From assembly GCA_024233515.1 (NCBI GenBank), contig JACKPO010000006.1, forward strand, positions 1-64,000: a stretch of DNA of 64,000 nt. The letters run 5' to 3'. The DNA comes from Chlamydiales bacterium (GTDB taxonomy: Bacteria; Chlamydiota; Chlamydiia; Chlamydiales; Simkaniaceae). Numbering within the stretch: position 1 is the first letter of the stretch; every line of letters begins with the position of its first letter. The notes under the pieces are model-generated. The model did no database searches, was not told the DNA's origin, and saw only the letters and a program-made list of their open reading frames with translations. Positions 17,625 to 27,048 of the stretch are shown here, piece by piece. The translations under genes were made by a program, and so were the position numbers.

Positions 17625-18614
17625 ATGAAACGATGGATCATCCTGTTTTTAGTCTTCGCCTCCTCCCTCTCTGCGTTGACCCTGCAAGATAAGTTCGAGC
17701 AAGGAGATGTAGGAAGCTATATTGTGACCGAGCAAAACGAACTCGCAACCCTTCTCCATCTTCATACAAAGAAAGAGGGGCGATTTCTTTTCGAAGAGGT
17801 CAGCATTCCGACCCATCTTTCCAAAAAGATCGAGTGGAAATCATGGCTTCAAAATGGGGCTCCTGGTGCCACTTCATGGATTCTCTACGAAGTGGATGCC
17901 AAGAAAAAATGTGTCACCGAATGTTATTCCCTTACACGAAAAGCTTGGGTTCCGACTGAAGAAATGAACGCTTTCCTCATTCCCCTCATGTCTCTCGATT
18001 TAGAGTTTTTATCTGAAGAGGAGCGCCTTCAAAAAGGGGCAACGTCCCGACCAGGAGAGATTCAATCTCGCCCGTGGGGTCCGCCTCAAGTCAAAGAGGG
18101 TAAAAAAATCAAAGAGGCTGAGTACGATGTTTACACGGCCAAATGGCCCCATGACTCAACCGATCTCGCAGGAAAACAAATCGTTCTCTACTTCGACAAA
18201 GAAGAGACAACGTTCCCCTTCCCCTTTTGGCTGCAAGCCCGTGATGGCGCCGTAAAGTTTAAGATCCGCGCACTGGATTCTGGGCACGGAATGATCTCTC
18301 CCACCACAGATATTCCCCGACGCTCTCTTTCATTTTCTTCAGCTCTTCATCGAGAAAATGGAAAACTATATCTAACCCTTGATGCGCCCCCTTACTACGA
18401 CACATTTTCCCTTTATGCTGTTGATCTCAGCACCACCCCTAAAACAACCCACAGCCTGTCGTTTGAGACAAAAAGAAAGCAAGAGCGGCTCACCCTCCTT
18501 ATCGATGAGGAGAAGCTCAGCCACCTCTTCACTAAAGGACACGACTATCTTTGGATTGTTTCTTCAGAACAAGGAGAAGCGACAATTGAAGCCCCTTTCC
18601 TCTATACACATTAG
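17625..18614 (+). CDS. Secreted hypothetical protein, 329 aa
   Basis: A signal peptide (MKRWIILFLVFASSLSALTL) is followed by a beta-rich mature region with no membrane segment. The residues around RPWGPPQVKEGKKIKEAEYD and PHDSTDLAGKQIVLYFDKE suggest an all-beta fold of a periplasmic or outer-membrane-associated protein. The gene starts 29 bases after the metal exporter on the same strand and is probably co-transcribed. I do not recognise it. Confidence 0.72.
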   Translation: MKRWIILFLVFASSLSALTLQDKFEQGDVGSYIVTEQNELATLLHLHTKKEGRFLFEEVSIPTHLSKKIEWKSWLQNGAPGATSWILYEVDAKKKCVTECYSLTRKAWVPTEEMNAFLIPLMSLDLEFLSEEERLQKGATSRPGEIQSRPWGPPQVKEGKKIKEAEYDVYTAKWPHDSTDLAGKQIVLYFDKEETTFPFPFWLQARDGAVKFKIRALDSGHGMISPTTDIPRRSLSFSSALHRENGKLYLTLDAPPYYDTFSLYAVDLSTTPKTTHSLSFETKRKQERLTLLIDEEKLSHLFTKGHDYLWIVSSEQGEATIEAPFLYTH

Positions 18615-18949
18615 TAAGACTTCAAATCGTTGATCTCTGATGCAACGAAGGCGACCTGTGCGTAATACTCATGGGCGCTCCGTTCTGTTTGAGTTGGAGC
18701 TGCCTCACTATCAAGATCCTCAACATGGACACGGGCTCTTCTCAGCGCCTCCACAACGAGGTCATCTAATCGCTCACGGGCAAAAGAGGAGAGCTCCTCA
18801 ATCTCATCCATTAAATCCTCAATCGTTTCCGTCCAATCTAACCAATTAATCACAATAGGTGGATCGTTGAGCAACTCACTGAGCTGAAACAGAAGCATTC
18901 TGAGCTTTTCTTTAGATGGTTCATCATTAGGCATTTGAGACATTGTCAT
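18611..18949 (-). CDS. Small acidic hypothetical protein
   Basis: The frame is open to 19015, but an ATG at 18949 has a strong ribosome site (GGGAGG) at the right distance and gives MTMSQMPNDEPSKEKLRMLL, so I choose it (112 aa). The product is acidic and helical, with EDLMDEIEELSSFARERLDD in the middle. No known family. It ends four bases inside the end of the opposite-strand secreted gene. Confidence 0.65.
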   Translation of the reverse strand: MTMSQMPNDEPSKEKLRMLLFQLSELLNDPPIVINWLDWTETIEDLMDEIEELSSFARERLDDLVVEALRRARVHVEDLDSEAAPTQTERSAHEYYAQVAFVASEINDLKSY

Positions 18950-19040
18950 CTGACTATCCTCCCTCTTAAGCTCAAATATACCAAATGATGTTTTAATTCT
19001 GGAAGGTTCTTCCAAAAGCTAAATCATTTCTTAATAAAGA

Positions 19041-19071
19041 AAAGTACCTCATCGAATTGAGGTACTTTTTT
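19041..19071 (+). terminator. Intrinsic terminator hairpin
   Basis: AAAGTACCTCA, loop TCGAAT, TGAGGTACTTT, then more T. An 11-bp perfect stem with A and T tails on each side, so it can act in both directions. Confidence 0.7.
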
Positions 19072-19434
19072 GAACAAAGGAAGTTTCCTTTATTTAGAAC
19101 GGGTTAACTTCAAAAAACAAAAAGATTCATTCTCTAAGAAACCAATCCATAACTCGTTCATATCTAGATACCTAAAAAGATCGCAAGCCATCTTTATAAA
19201 ATTTTTACTTTACTTTTGATCAGAAATCACGATTCTGATGCCTTAAAAGTTATGAACAAGTTTTCCACACCTTTGCGCACATGTTTTGTCTGGAGAACGC
19301 GACCACTGTGCAAGGATAATGTGCAGAGCAGGCGCCGCCGAAAATCCAAGTTTTGAAGTTGTTTGGGTATACTTCAGAGACGTAGGCAATCTTTTCTGCA
19401 TCGAAGCTCTAAAGCAGCTGCTCAAGCTTCGCGT
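19072..19434. other. Non-coding AT-rich stretch
   Basis: No gene seen. The second half is a decayed copy of MITE family 1 (see 19246-19371); the rest is AT-rich spacer. Confidence 0.5.
19246..19371. repeat. Decayed copy of MITE family 1
   Basis: Similar in order to the intact elements: GCGCACATGTTTTGTCTGGA matches GCGCAAATTTTTTGCCTGGA, followed by GCGACCACTGTGC for GCGACCATTGTGC, and ending CCAAGTTTTGAA...GGGTATA. Many substitutions and deletions; much older than the other copies. Confidence 0.6.
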
Positions 19435-20550
19435 TCAAAAAACCTCGCCTATTCGAGGCCGCTCCAAAGGGAAAAATAAGTGGCACAAAGGGGGAGAATT
19501 TCGCTCAGGGTAGCTCATTTTGATTTCATCTAATTTAAATACATAATTATTAAAATCAAAGTCGAATTTGTAAGAAAAAAGATTCATATCTTTATTCTCA
19601 CATATAAACAAAATGGATTTCTTAAATAGGTATATATCTTTCACCTTACCATCTATAATAGCAATCATTTCATTTTTACTTGGACTTAGCTCGATTTTAA
19701 TTGGACCAGAATTATTTGTTATCCCAGACACCAAGTCCTGAACGCGAGCCTTAACATCAGTAGATAACTGATGAAAACCGACTATCTTGCATGAGTTGGA
19801 GCATTCTGTTTGATCCTCAGGAAGCACTACTTCATATAAATGTTGAAAATCTTCTTCTTTGCGTATCAAACTGCAAAAAAAGCTAGGAAAGCTAGGTTTA
19901 TCTTCTTCCTTCTCGCTCATAAACCTATTCCAGAATTCCTGAGGCGTTTCACTAGGGAACATATCATTTTCCAGTTTTTCGGAGTATAGCTGCCAAAACC
20001 GCTGAGGAGTCCTTAACATTTGTCGCTCTTTATATCGACAACCGAATTCGAATTCTTTCTTTAACGACTCCAATAATCGAATGGTCCTAAACATTACCTC
20101 TCCATTATTTCCTGCGGCAAACTTTTTAAAATAAATTTTGCACAAATCCCCGTACCAATCCTCCGTCTTTATTGGAGCGACTGGTTGTTCTGCTTTTATT
20201 ACGGGGGGAGGGACTGGTGGTTCTTCTCTCAAAGAGTAATTGACGATCACTATTTGAGCTAATCCCAGAAGTCCTCCAGATAAAATCTTGGCTTGAACTG
20301 TCATATCGAGCTTCCTAACTCCATTCGCTACTAGAGCAAAGCTAAGAAAGGTAAAGAGATTCACATATTTCTTTTTTTCTGACGAACCCCTAAAGTGGAG
20401 GCTCCCTAATTGAAAAATGACAGAGAGGGCAAAGGAAAGGGCTCCTTGTCTAGTGATTGGAACGTTTCGGTAGCGGGCAACTCCGTACGCAACCCCTAGA
20501 AAGGCCACCTGGCAAAAAAGTCTTTCTCTAGAAATTCCTGTATTTTCCAC
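19435..20550 (-). CDS. Membrane-anchored hypothetical protein, candidate inclusion-membrane type
   Basis: 371 residues. The first 115 contain three to four hydrophobic stretches (around ALSFALSVIFQLGSLHF, YVNLFTFLSFALVANG and ILSGGLLGLAQIVIVNY), followed by a proline-rich linker (EEPPVPPPVIKAEQPVAP) and a 240-residue soluble domain with RFWQLYSEKLE and EFWNRFMSEKEE. A membrane pair at the N-terminus with a large soluble tail is the layout of chlamydial inclusion-membrane proteins, but that is only a layout match. No family recognised. Base composition is more AT-rich than the housekeeping genes nearby. Confidence 0.68.
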   Translation of the reverse strand: MENTGISRERLFCQVAFLGVAYGVARYRNVPITRQGALSFALSVIFQLGSLHFRGSSEKKKYVNLFTFLSFALVANGVRKLDMTVQAKILSGGLLGLAQIVIVNYSLREEPPVPPPVIKAEQPVAPIKTEDWYGDLCKIYFKKFAAGNNGEVMFRTIRLLESLKKEFEFGCRYKERQMLRTPQRFWQLYSEKLENDMFPSETPQEFWNRFMSEKEEDKPSFPSFFCSLIRKEEDFQHLYEVVLPEDQTECSNSCKIVGFHQLSTDVKARVQDLVSGITNNSGPIKIELSPSKNEMIAIIDGKVKDIYLFKKSILFICENKDMNLFSYKFDFDFNNYVFKLDEIKMSYPERNSPPLCHLFFPLERPRIGEVF

Positions 20551-20723
20551 TTATAATATCCGTCATTTCTTAATACGAATAATTGTAAATGACTTAAGAA
20601 TTAAAGTATATTAATAGAACCTACACTGAATAAAAAAATTATCTATAAATCTTAAACCACTGATTTTAAACATTATAAATAAATTGAATGAGGCAATGTA
20701 GATTAATAGGTATCAATTTTCCC

Positions 20724-20738
20724 TTGTCAAATTGACAA
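20724..20738. promoter_or_regulatory. Palindrome TTGTCAA-A-TTGACAA, putative operator
   Basis: Perfect 7-bp arms around one base, about 175 bases before the gene starting at 20550. It shares the TTGTCA/TGACAA half-sites with the palindrome before tyrP, with a spacing one base shorter. Confidence 0.35.
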
Positions 20739-20759
20739 TGTTGTCAGTTTCGAAAGAGT

Positions 20760-20792
20760 AAATTGCGCGCAAAAATCTGGGCGCAATTTTTG
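20760..20792. terminator. Hairpin after the kinase gene
   Basis: AAATTGCGC, loop of 12, GCGCAATTT then TT. It lies 13-45 bases past the kinase stop codon and can terminate that minus-strand gene. Confidence 0.6.
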
Positions 20793-20804
20793 TGAACCAC
20801 TTAC

Positions 20805-22046
20805 TTAAACAAGCTTCTCTTTTAAATGTGCAAAATAGGGGTGAGTCTCAACGGCTTCAACAACAGACATCCTCTGCTTCGGATCACCAGTCCCTAGTTT
20901 TCCAATTAAATCAAACAGCTGAGTATCCCGTTCATCAACAGCCTTGATATCCTTAGGAAAATAGTCTCTTAAGTTTCCGTTGTTATGATAGAAACTTAAA
21001 AGAAGGTCCAGGTGACTCGCCATATCTGCTTCTTTTAACGTCCACCATGGGCTTTTCCAAAAACGCATCACAAAAAGAAGTGTTGCAAACGAAAAGGCAT
21101 CGACAAGTTTTGCATCATACTCTGTTTCATCCGCGCAGACAACTTCAGGCGCTAGATAAGCAGGAGATCCACATCTTGATTGAGTTTTCTCTTTTCGCGT
21201 TAAGAAACTAAAATCGATAATTTTTATTCCCGTTTTCCCCATCAAAATATTTTCAGGTTTAACGTCGCGATGGGGCATGTTGAACTTTTTATGGAGATCA
21301 TATAGACCCAAAGCGATACTACTCGCTACCTCTCTACCCTTCTTTGCGCTATTTATCTTTCCCTGAACAATATCGTCAAAAAGCCTTCTAGCCTCTGGAA
21401 CATACTCTTGAACAACCGCAACAATCGCACCACTCTCAGTTTTGCGTGCTGCGGGATTCTGAATCCACTCTAGTTGGTTATCTGAGTTTACAGCAAGAAG
21501 TGCATGCGTCTTAACAAGGTAAGGAGATTTGAGATTGATACTAAGCATCTCCCCACCATCCCTCTCTTTGCTGTAACCTGTCACCCGACAGTCAGGATCT
21601 CTCTTGAATTTACACAGCTTCAAAGCAACAGGACTTTTCTGGTGAGGGAAGCTCACGAGAAAAACAATCGATAGGGACCCTTGCCCAAGCTCCTGATGAA
21701 AAACCACCCCTTTTAATATTTGCTGCATGGGAGCTATACATCCACGGGGGTAGCAAAGGGCTTGACATGCCCGAGCAAGAATCTCTTGATTCTGGTCAAC
21801 TTGTGGAGAAGGAGCAGGAGCTACAATCTCTTTTTCCTTCTCGTTGGCCTCTTCCTTAGGAGTTCCTTTTAAAGTCACCGATGCAATTTTTCCTGCAAGC
21901 TCATCCGTGCTTGATGAGTACTTCACTCCATGATAATCATTAGGCCTTGAATTCTCTGTCTCCCTTCTCAATCTTGGGAGAAGAGAGAATGTGTTATATC
22001 TTTGTAAACAAGTTACTTCAGCTCTTTCCATACCGCTTTTGCTCAA
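20805..22046 (-). CDS. Hanks-type Ser/Thr protein kinase with DFS motif
   Basis: 413 residues. The first 110 are polar and low in structure, a possible secretion leader. The kinase domain follows: glycine loop G121-Q-G-S-L-S, K143 in VALKLCK, E166 in GGEML, catalytic loop H259-R-D-V-K-P-E-N266, metal loop D278-F-S instead of DFG, A299-P-E and D316 in VDAFSF. All catalytic residues except the DFG glycine are present, so activity is likely. No membrane segment or PASTA repeats, so it is not the usual cell-wall-sensing kinase. It diverges from the AAA+ gene at 22277 across an AT-rich 230-base spacer. A host-directed kinase is an inference. Confidence 0.85.
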   Translation of the reverse strand: MSKSGMERAEVTCLQRYNTFSLLPRLRRETENSRPNDYHGVKYSSSTDELAGKIASVTLKGTPKEEANEKEKEIVAPAPSPQVDQNQEILARACQALCYPRGCIAPMQQILKGVVFHQELGQGSLSIVFLVSFPHQKSPVALKLCKFKRDPDCRVTGYSKERDGGEMLSINLKSPYLVKTHALLAVNSDNQLEWIQNPAARKTESGAIVAVVQEYVPEARRLFDDIVQGKINSAKKGREVASSIALGLYDLHKKFNMPHRDVKPENILMGKTGIKIIDFSFLTRKEKTQSRCGSPAYLAPEVVCADETEYDAKLVDAFSFATLLFVMRFWKSPWWTLKEADMASHLDLLLSFYHNNGNLRDYFPKDIKAVDERDTQLFDLIGKLGTGDPKQRMSVVEAVETHPYFAHLKEKLV

Positions 22047-22276
22047 TTTTTTAATTATAAATCAAAATTATACACCATTTTAATTAAAAGAAAATACTTA
22101 ATAATTAATTTAATTACTTAATTATAATAAAATATTTACATACTTTTTAAAGACGGAAGGTATAACATCTTCAGGTTTGAATGTTTTCAGTATTCTGATC
22201 TCAGACAAAATCTGAATAATTGAAAAAAAAACTCCAATAGGTTATCCTCTTCGAAACCCTTCAAAAGGGATGAGAA

Positions 22277-25069
22277 ATGAGCTCAATTAATTCCGTGGGA
22301 GAATCCACATCTTCTCAAGAAATCACAGCAGAAGATGTTTATGGCTGGCATTACGACAAAGCATCAGAATACCTCTCATCTATTCAAGATAACTATAATC
22401 CGATCTATCTCATTCCGTCTGTCGCCCACCTCTTTGGAGCCATGCTCACAAAATTTCCTGGAGTGGGTCACGTCATCTGTGCTGCTTCCAAAAGCTCCCT
22501 TCCCCCTGGAATAAATTACACCATTGCCTTGAATCATAAAAATTATAGACGAGCCCTTGATCTGGCCCAAGGCGGCGCAGACCTTTCGATTTGTAATGCA
22601 AATGGAAAAAACTTGGTCGAGCTTCTCTATGGATATGATGATGAGCTGTTCGTAGAAGCTGCAACGCTTGCTCTTAAACAAGACCCTTCATTTAAAATGA
22701 CAGGAAACAAAACAGTGATTGATGGGCTTCTTGATCATTTCACTCGCTCCGTCAAGTTCATTGACCTTCTGACTAAGGAAATCATGAGCGGAAAACCCTT
22801 TGACCCCACTCACCCTCAGTGTAAAAAGTTCCTGTATTACTCCCTGATTCAAAAAGAATTCAAACTCTCCGCAGTCTTGATTCAAAAGGGTGTCTCATTC
22901 CAACCCTATGTTGGTCATCGTCTCCTCCAAAAACTCTCTACCCCTTCTTTGAAACTTCCTTCCCCCTTTGATTTGGGGGTGCTAAAAACTTATGTTACAG
23001 ACCTCACGAAGAAAGCTGAGCAAGGTGAATTCGATTACTTAATAACACGAGAAGTTTGTTTAAAACGGTTGATTCAGGTCTTATTGAAGCAGGAGAAGAA
23101 TCATCCCATGATTTATGGAAAGTCAGGATGCGGTAAAACAGCCCTTGTAAACACCTTAGCCGTTGCTGCTGCAACCAATCAGCTTCCACCAGCCCTTGCA
23201 GGAAAACGAGTTCTTTCACTAGATGGGAAAAAGCTCCTCTCCGACCTGAACAAGGGAACCATCACTCTTGATAAACTTCATCCAGTTTTGAAAAATATCA
23301 ATGGAGAAGCAATCATTTTTATCGATAACTTGGAATATTTACTCATCGATTCTATGAGTACTGATGGGAATCCCCATGCTAATTCCTTATCAGATCTTCT
23401 TCGCTCCTTTTTGGGACATAAAAAAATTCATTGGATTGGAGCAACTAATGTTGTTTTTAAAGAGGCCCTTGAAGGAAACCCTTACATCAAGTTCTGCTTT
23501 TCAGAGTTTAACATCAATGAAACAAATCGCCAAGAAAGCTTCCCGATTATTAAAAGCTATGCCGATAAGTATTTGAGCCCCCTTATTAACGTCTCTTTCG
23601 AACACGAAGTCTTTCTCGATCTCATCGACTTATGTCAACGCTTTGTTCCCAACGCCCGCTTCCCAAAAACCCCTATCGAGGTTTTAATAGAGTGTGGGTT
23701 CCTCGTCAGGGATCAAAAGGAGTTTGGTCCCCTAAAAATTCAAAACTTAGAAGAAGAGCTCATCCAGCTAAAACAGCAACTCGATGTGGAACAAGAAAAT
23801 GCTTCAAAAAAAGGAACTCAACGAATCGAAGAGCTGAAAGAGAAAATCGCTCTTAAAGGAAAAGAGATGGAGACACTTAAGGAAACCCTAAAGTCTGAAC
23901 AATCTCTCCTTGAAAAGAAAAATGAAATCGAAGCAACCCTCGGTTTTCTTAGCCAACTGATCAAACATATTGAAGAGGATTCGACCAAGGAAAAACTGAC
24001 GCTGCACATCGAAAAACTTGAGACAGAGAAAGCCTCTCTCCAAAAGGAGCTTGAGAATCTCCCTCGAAGAGTATTCTCAGAGCTTGTCGATAAGTATGTG
24101 GTCGCAAAAGTGATTTCTCAAAAATCTGGGGTTCCCATCAATAAATTAACCTCGAATGAAAAAGAACACCTCAAAGAACTCGAAGCAAAACTCAAACAAC
24201 GCGTGAAAGGGCAAGAGGAGGCCATTAAAGCCGTTGCCGATACCATTCGGCGCTCTCGTCTTGGACTGAACGGCGGGAATCGCCCTAGAGGAACTTTCCT
24301 CTTCTTAGGACCAACCGGTGTGGGAAAAACAGAACTCGCCAAAGCTCTTGCTGAAGAGCTTTTAGGGAGTGAAGACCACATGATTCGGATTGACATGTCT
24401 GAGTTCCAGCATCCTGCCGATATCAACCGCCTCATCGGATCTGCGCCAGGATATGTAGGGTATGATGAAGGAGGAAAACTCACAGAAGCCCTCAAGAAAA
24501 AGCCCTATTCAGTCGTTCTGATCGATGAACTTGAAAAAGCCCACCCCGTCTGTATAGATATTTTCCTCCAAGTCTTTGATGATGGACGCCTGACAGATGG
24601 AAAGGGAGAAACAGTCAATTGTAAAGAAGCCGTCTTCATCATGACCTCGAACATCGGTGCGAAAACCTACTCTCTTCCTACAAAAGAGATGCAGAAGGAG
24701 GCCCTTGACCAAGAGCTTAAGGAAACCTTAAGACCCGAGTTTATCAACCGTATCGATGATATCCTTCGGTTCAATCCTCTTGATAACAAAGATATTGTTC
24801 GAAATATTGCAAAACTTCAGCTCGAAAACCTCCAAGAGAAGGTCGCAAAACTCTTTAGCATCATCTTGAGTTGGGAGGAAGAGGTGATCGAACATCTCAC
24901 AGAGCATGGATTCAGTCCTCTCTTTGGAGCCCGTCCCTTGAGAAATTTGGTTGAAAAACAGCTGATGACCTTAATCTCAAATGCTCTTCTGGAAGAATCC
25001 CTCCACGACGGAGGAAATGCTCAATTTTCCCTCCAAGATGATCGAGTTATTCTTAAAGTGATTGATTGA
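22277..25069 (+). CDS. Clp/Hsp100-type AAA+ ATPase with ankyrin-like N-terminus
   Basis: 930 residues. The usual Clp N-domain is replaced by a helical region with ankyrin-like units (near residues 85-215: YRRALDLAQGGADLSICNAN, LSAVLIQKGVSFQPYVGHRL). The first AAA ring has Walker A GKSGCGKT (281-288) but a weakened Walker B, FIDN with N351 where ClpB has E. A coiled coil follows (about 488-600). The second ring is complete: GPTGVGKT near 678, LIDELEKAH, MTSNIGA, RPEFINRIDD and the C-terminal GARPLRNLVE. Full ClpB/ClpC proteins unfold aggregated or tagged substrates; this one may pick substrates through the ankyrin-like part, as in animal CLPB/Skd3. It ends 30 bases before lepB. Confidence 0.85.
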   Translation: MSSINSVGESTSSQEITAEDVYGWHYDKASEYLSSIQDNYNPIYLIPSVAHLFGAMLTKFPGVGHVICAASKSSLPPGINYTIALNHKNYRRALDLAQGGADLSICNANGKNLVELLYGYDDELFVEAATLALKQDPSFKMTGNKTVIDGLLDHFTRSVKFIDLLTKEIMSGKPFDPTHPQCKKFLYYSLIQKEFKLSAVLIQKGVSFQPYVGHRLLQKLSTPSLKLPSPFDLGVLKTYVTDLTKKAEQGEFDYLITREVCLKRLIQVLLKQEKNHPMIYGKSGCGKTALVNTLAVAAATNQLPPALAGKRVLSLDGKKLLSDLNKGTITLDKLHPVLKNINGEAIIFIDNLEYLLIDSMSTDGNPHANSLSDLLRSFLGHKKIHWIGATNVVFKEALEGNPYIKFCFSEFNINETNRQESFPIIKSYADKYLSPLINVSFEHEVFLDLIDLCQRFVPNARFPKTPIEVLIECGFLVRDQKEFGPLKIQNLEEELIQLKQQLDVEQENASKKGTQRIEELKEKIALKGKEMETLKETLKSEQSLLEKKNEIEATLGFLSQLIKHIEEDSTKEKLTLHIEKLETEKASLQKELENLPRRVFSELVDKYVVAKVISQKSGVPINKLTSNEKEHLKELEAKLKQRVKGQEEAIKAVADTIRRSRLGLNGGNRPRGTFLFLGPTGVGKTELAKALAEELLGSEDHMIRIDMSEFQHPADINRLIGSAPGYVGYDEGGKLTEALKKKPYSVVLIDELEKAHPVCIDIFLQVFDDGRLTDGKGETVNCKEAVFIMTSNIGAKTYSLPTKEMQKEALDQELKETLRPEFINRIDDILRFNPLDNKDIVRNIAKLQLENLQEKVAKLFSIILSWEEEVIEHLTEHGFSPLFGARPLRNLVEKQLMTLISNALLEESLHDGGNAQFSLQDDRVILKVID

Positions 25070-25098
25070 ATTCAACAAAGGGGATAAAATGCCCCCTT

Positions 25099-26955
25099 AT
25101 GAAAACATATCGACTTAAGAAATCGCTCCATGTCTTTCGGCATGTTCTAAAACTCTATCGGAGAAAGAAAAAGGGGCTTCCTGAAAATGTGAAGAGCACC
25201 ATTGCGGCATCGCTTAGAACACTCCAAGATCGGCTGATCGAAAAAGATCGAGAAGGGGCAGACAAGCAAGCGAAGGAAGCGGAACGTCTTTTTATCCTCC
25301 ACCTCAAGAAAACCTCTTTTGAACGGATTCGTGATTTTGTTGTTGGACTTGTTTTCGCCCTGTTTGTTGCTGTTCTGATTCGTACCATGTGGTTTGAACT
25401 GTATGAAATCCCAACAGGTTCCATGCGCCCCACCCTAGAAGAAAAAGATCGCCTCGTTGTCTCTAAAACTCCCTTTGGGATTAATATCCCTCTCAAAAGG
25501 GGCCACCTCATTTTTGATCCCGATTTAGTCAAGCGGAACCAAACCGTCATTTTTACTGGTGCAGGGATGGATATCCATGATGTGAACACCGTCTATTTCT
25601 ATCTCTTTCCAGGAAAAAAGCAATTTGTCAAACGGTTGATCGGAAAACCAGGTGACGTTCTCTATTTTTATGGAGGACAGATTTATGGCGTGGATAAAGA
25701 AGGAAACGATATTTCCCCTCTCCTCAATCCCCCAGAGCTTTCCCGTATCGACCACGTCCCCTATATCCATTTCAATGGACGGATGGAAGTGCCCGCAAAA
25801 CCAACAGGAGGGATTTATGCCCCCATCACCATCCGGCAGATGAACATCCCTGTTGCAAAGCTCGAGCTTTCTACCTCTAACAAACCGATAGGCCAGCTCC
25901 TCCCCCCTTTTACGATGGATGGGGACTATTTTGACCTTTGGGGTTTCAAGGATTATGGAGTCGCACGCCTCTTAACAAAAGAAGAGACCCAAAAATTCAC
26001 AGACGTGCATACGATACAGGAAGCTCCCCTTTATATGGAGATCATCCACCACCCTTCTGCCAAACATCCCAAAATCGAACGAGACTATATGGGACGAATC
26101 GTATTGGGAGTAGGAACCACCTCATCTGTTCTTCCTTTAACTAAGGCGCATTTAAAAACCCTGATGGACAACCTCTATACCGCCCGCTTTATCGTGAAAG
26201 AGGGAAAAGCTTCGCGCTACGGCTCCCCTCTAAAAGCAAGCGCTGGATGTACCCTCTGCCCAAGTCTTAAAGGGGTCCCCGACGGTACCTATGAATTTTA
26301 CTACGGGAAAGCCTACCAGGTCCTTTTCGGGGGCGTCCTAAAAGAGCTTCCACAAAGTCACCCTCTCTACACCTTTACTCCAGAAAGAGTACAAACCCTC
26401 TACAACCTGGGGATCGAGATAAATAACAACTACACCCCCTACGCGAAGGACCAGTACCTCCTTCCCTCTCGCTACGTCTACTATCGAAACGGCGATCTCT
26501 ATGCAATGGGCGCTCCCTTGATGAAAAAAGAGGACCCAGCACTTCTCGCATTTGTGGCTGAAGAAAAACTCCGAGAGCAAAATGCGCCCACCTATCGCCC
26601 CCACTTCCCCTTCATCGATCCAGGGGCTCCCCTCCTCAACGACGGCTCTATCGATAAAACCTTCGTCCAAAAGTATGGGATTGCCATTCCCGCCAAACAA
26701 TACATGTGTTTAGGGGATAACTATGCGATGAGTGGAGACACCCGCGATTTTGGCTTTGTCGCTGAAGAAAACCTCCGCGGCTCCCCCTCTTATCTCTTTT
26801 GGCCCGTCGGCAATCGCCTCGGCCCCATCAACAAGATTAGCGGCCCTTTCTTTAACATTCCGCGTGCCATCGTCTGGTCTCTTGCTTTCATCGGCTTCGG
26901 CACCTACTACCTCATCCACCGCAAACGGACAAAACTCCCTCAACACATTGACTAA
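25099..26955 (+). CDS. lepB: Signal peptidase I, chlamydial large form
   Basis: 618 residues from ATG 25099; an upstream TTG at 25066 is unlikely because it lies in the end of the previous gene. After a basic leader there is one membrane segment (VVGLVFALFVAVLIRTMWF), then the catalytic serine S108 in EIPTGSMRPTLEE and the general base K178 in QFVKRLIGKPGD. The final box GDNYAMSGDTRDFG is near residue 545. Between them is a very long insert of about 350 residues, which makes the enzyme twice the length of E. coli-type LepB and matches the large chlamydial LepB. It cleaves signal peptides of exported proteins at the inner membrane. The gene is convergent with ileS, the chlamydial neighbour. 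Confidence 0.93.
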   Translation: MKTYRLKKSLHVFRHVLKLYRRKKKGLPENVKSTIAASLRTLQDRLIEKDREGADKQAKEAERLFILHLKKTSFERIRDFVVGLVFALFVAVLIRTMWFELYEIPTGSMRPTLEEKDRLVVSKTPFGINIPLKRGHLIFDPDLVKRNQTVIFTGAGMDIHDVNTVYFYLFPGKKQFVKRLIGKPGDVLYFYGGQIYGVDKEGNDISPLLNPPELSRIDHVPYIHFNGRMEVPAKPTGGIYAPITIRQMNIPVAKLELSTSNKPIGQLLPPFTMDGDYFDLWGFKDYGVARLLTKEETQKFTDVHTIQEAPLYMEIIHHPSAKHPKIERDYMGRIVLGVGTTSSVLPLTKAHLKTLMDNLYTARFIVKEGKASRYGSPLKASAGCTLCPSLKGVPDGTYEFYYGKAYQVLFGGVLKELPQSHPLYTFTPERVQTLYNLGIEINNNYTPYAKDQYLLPSRYVYYRNGDLYAMGAPLMKKEDPALLAFVAEEKLREQNAPTYRPHFPFIDPGAPLLNDGSIDKTFVQKYGIAIPAKQYMCLGDNYAMSGDTRDFGFVAEENLRGSPSYLFWPVGNRLGPINKISGPFFNIPRAIVWSLAFIGFGTYYLIHRKRTKLPQHID

Positions 26956-26964
26956 TGGTCATCA

Positions 26965-26999
26965 ATGAAACCTGAGCCTAGAAAAGACTCAGGTTTCAT
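26965..26999. terminator. Bidirectional hairpin between lepB and ileS
   Basis: ATGAAACCTGAG, 11-base loop, CTCAGGTTTCAT: a perfect 12-bp stem between the two convergent genes. Confidence 0.6.
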
Positions 27000-27048
27000 G
27001 AGAATCCCTGTAGATTAAACCGACTTGATGAATGGCACTCTCAAAGCT

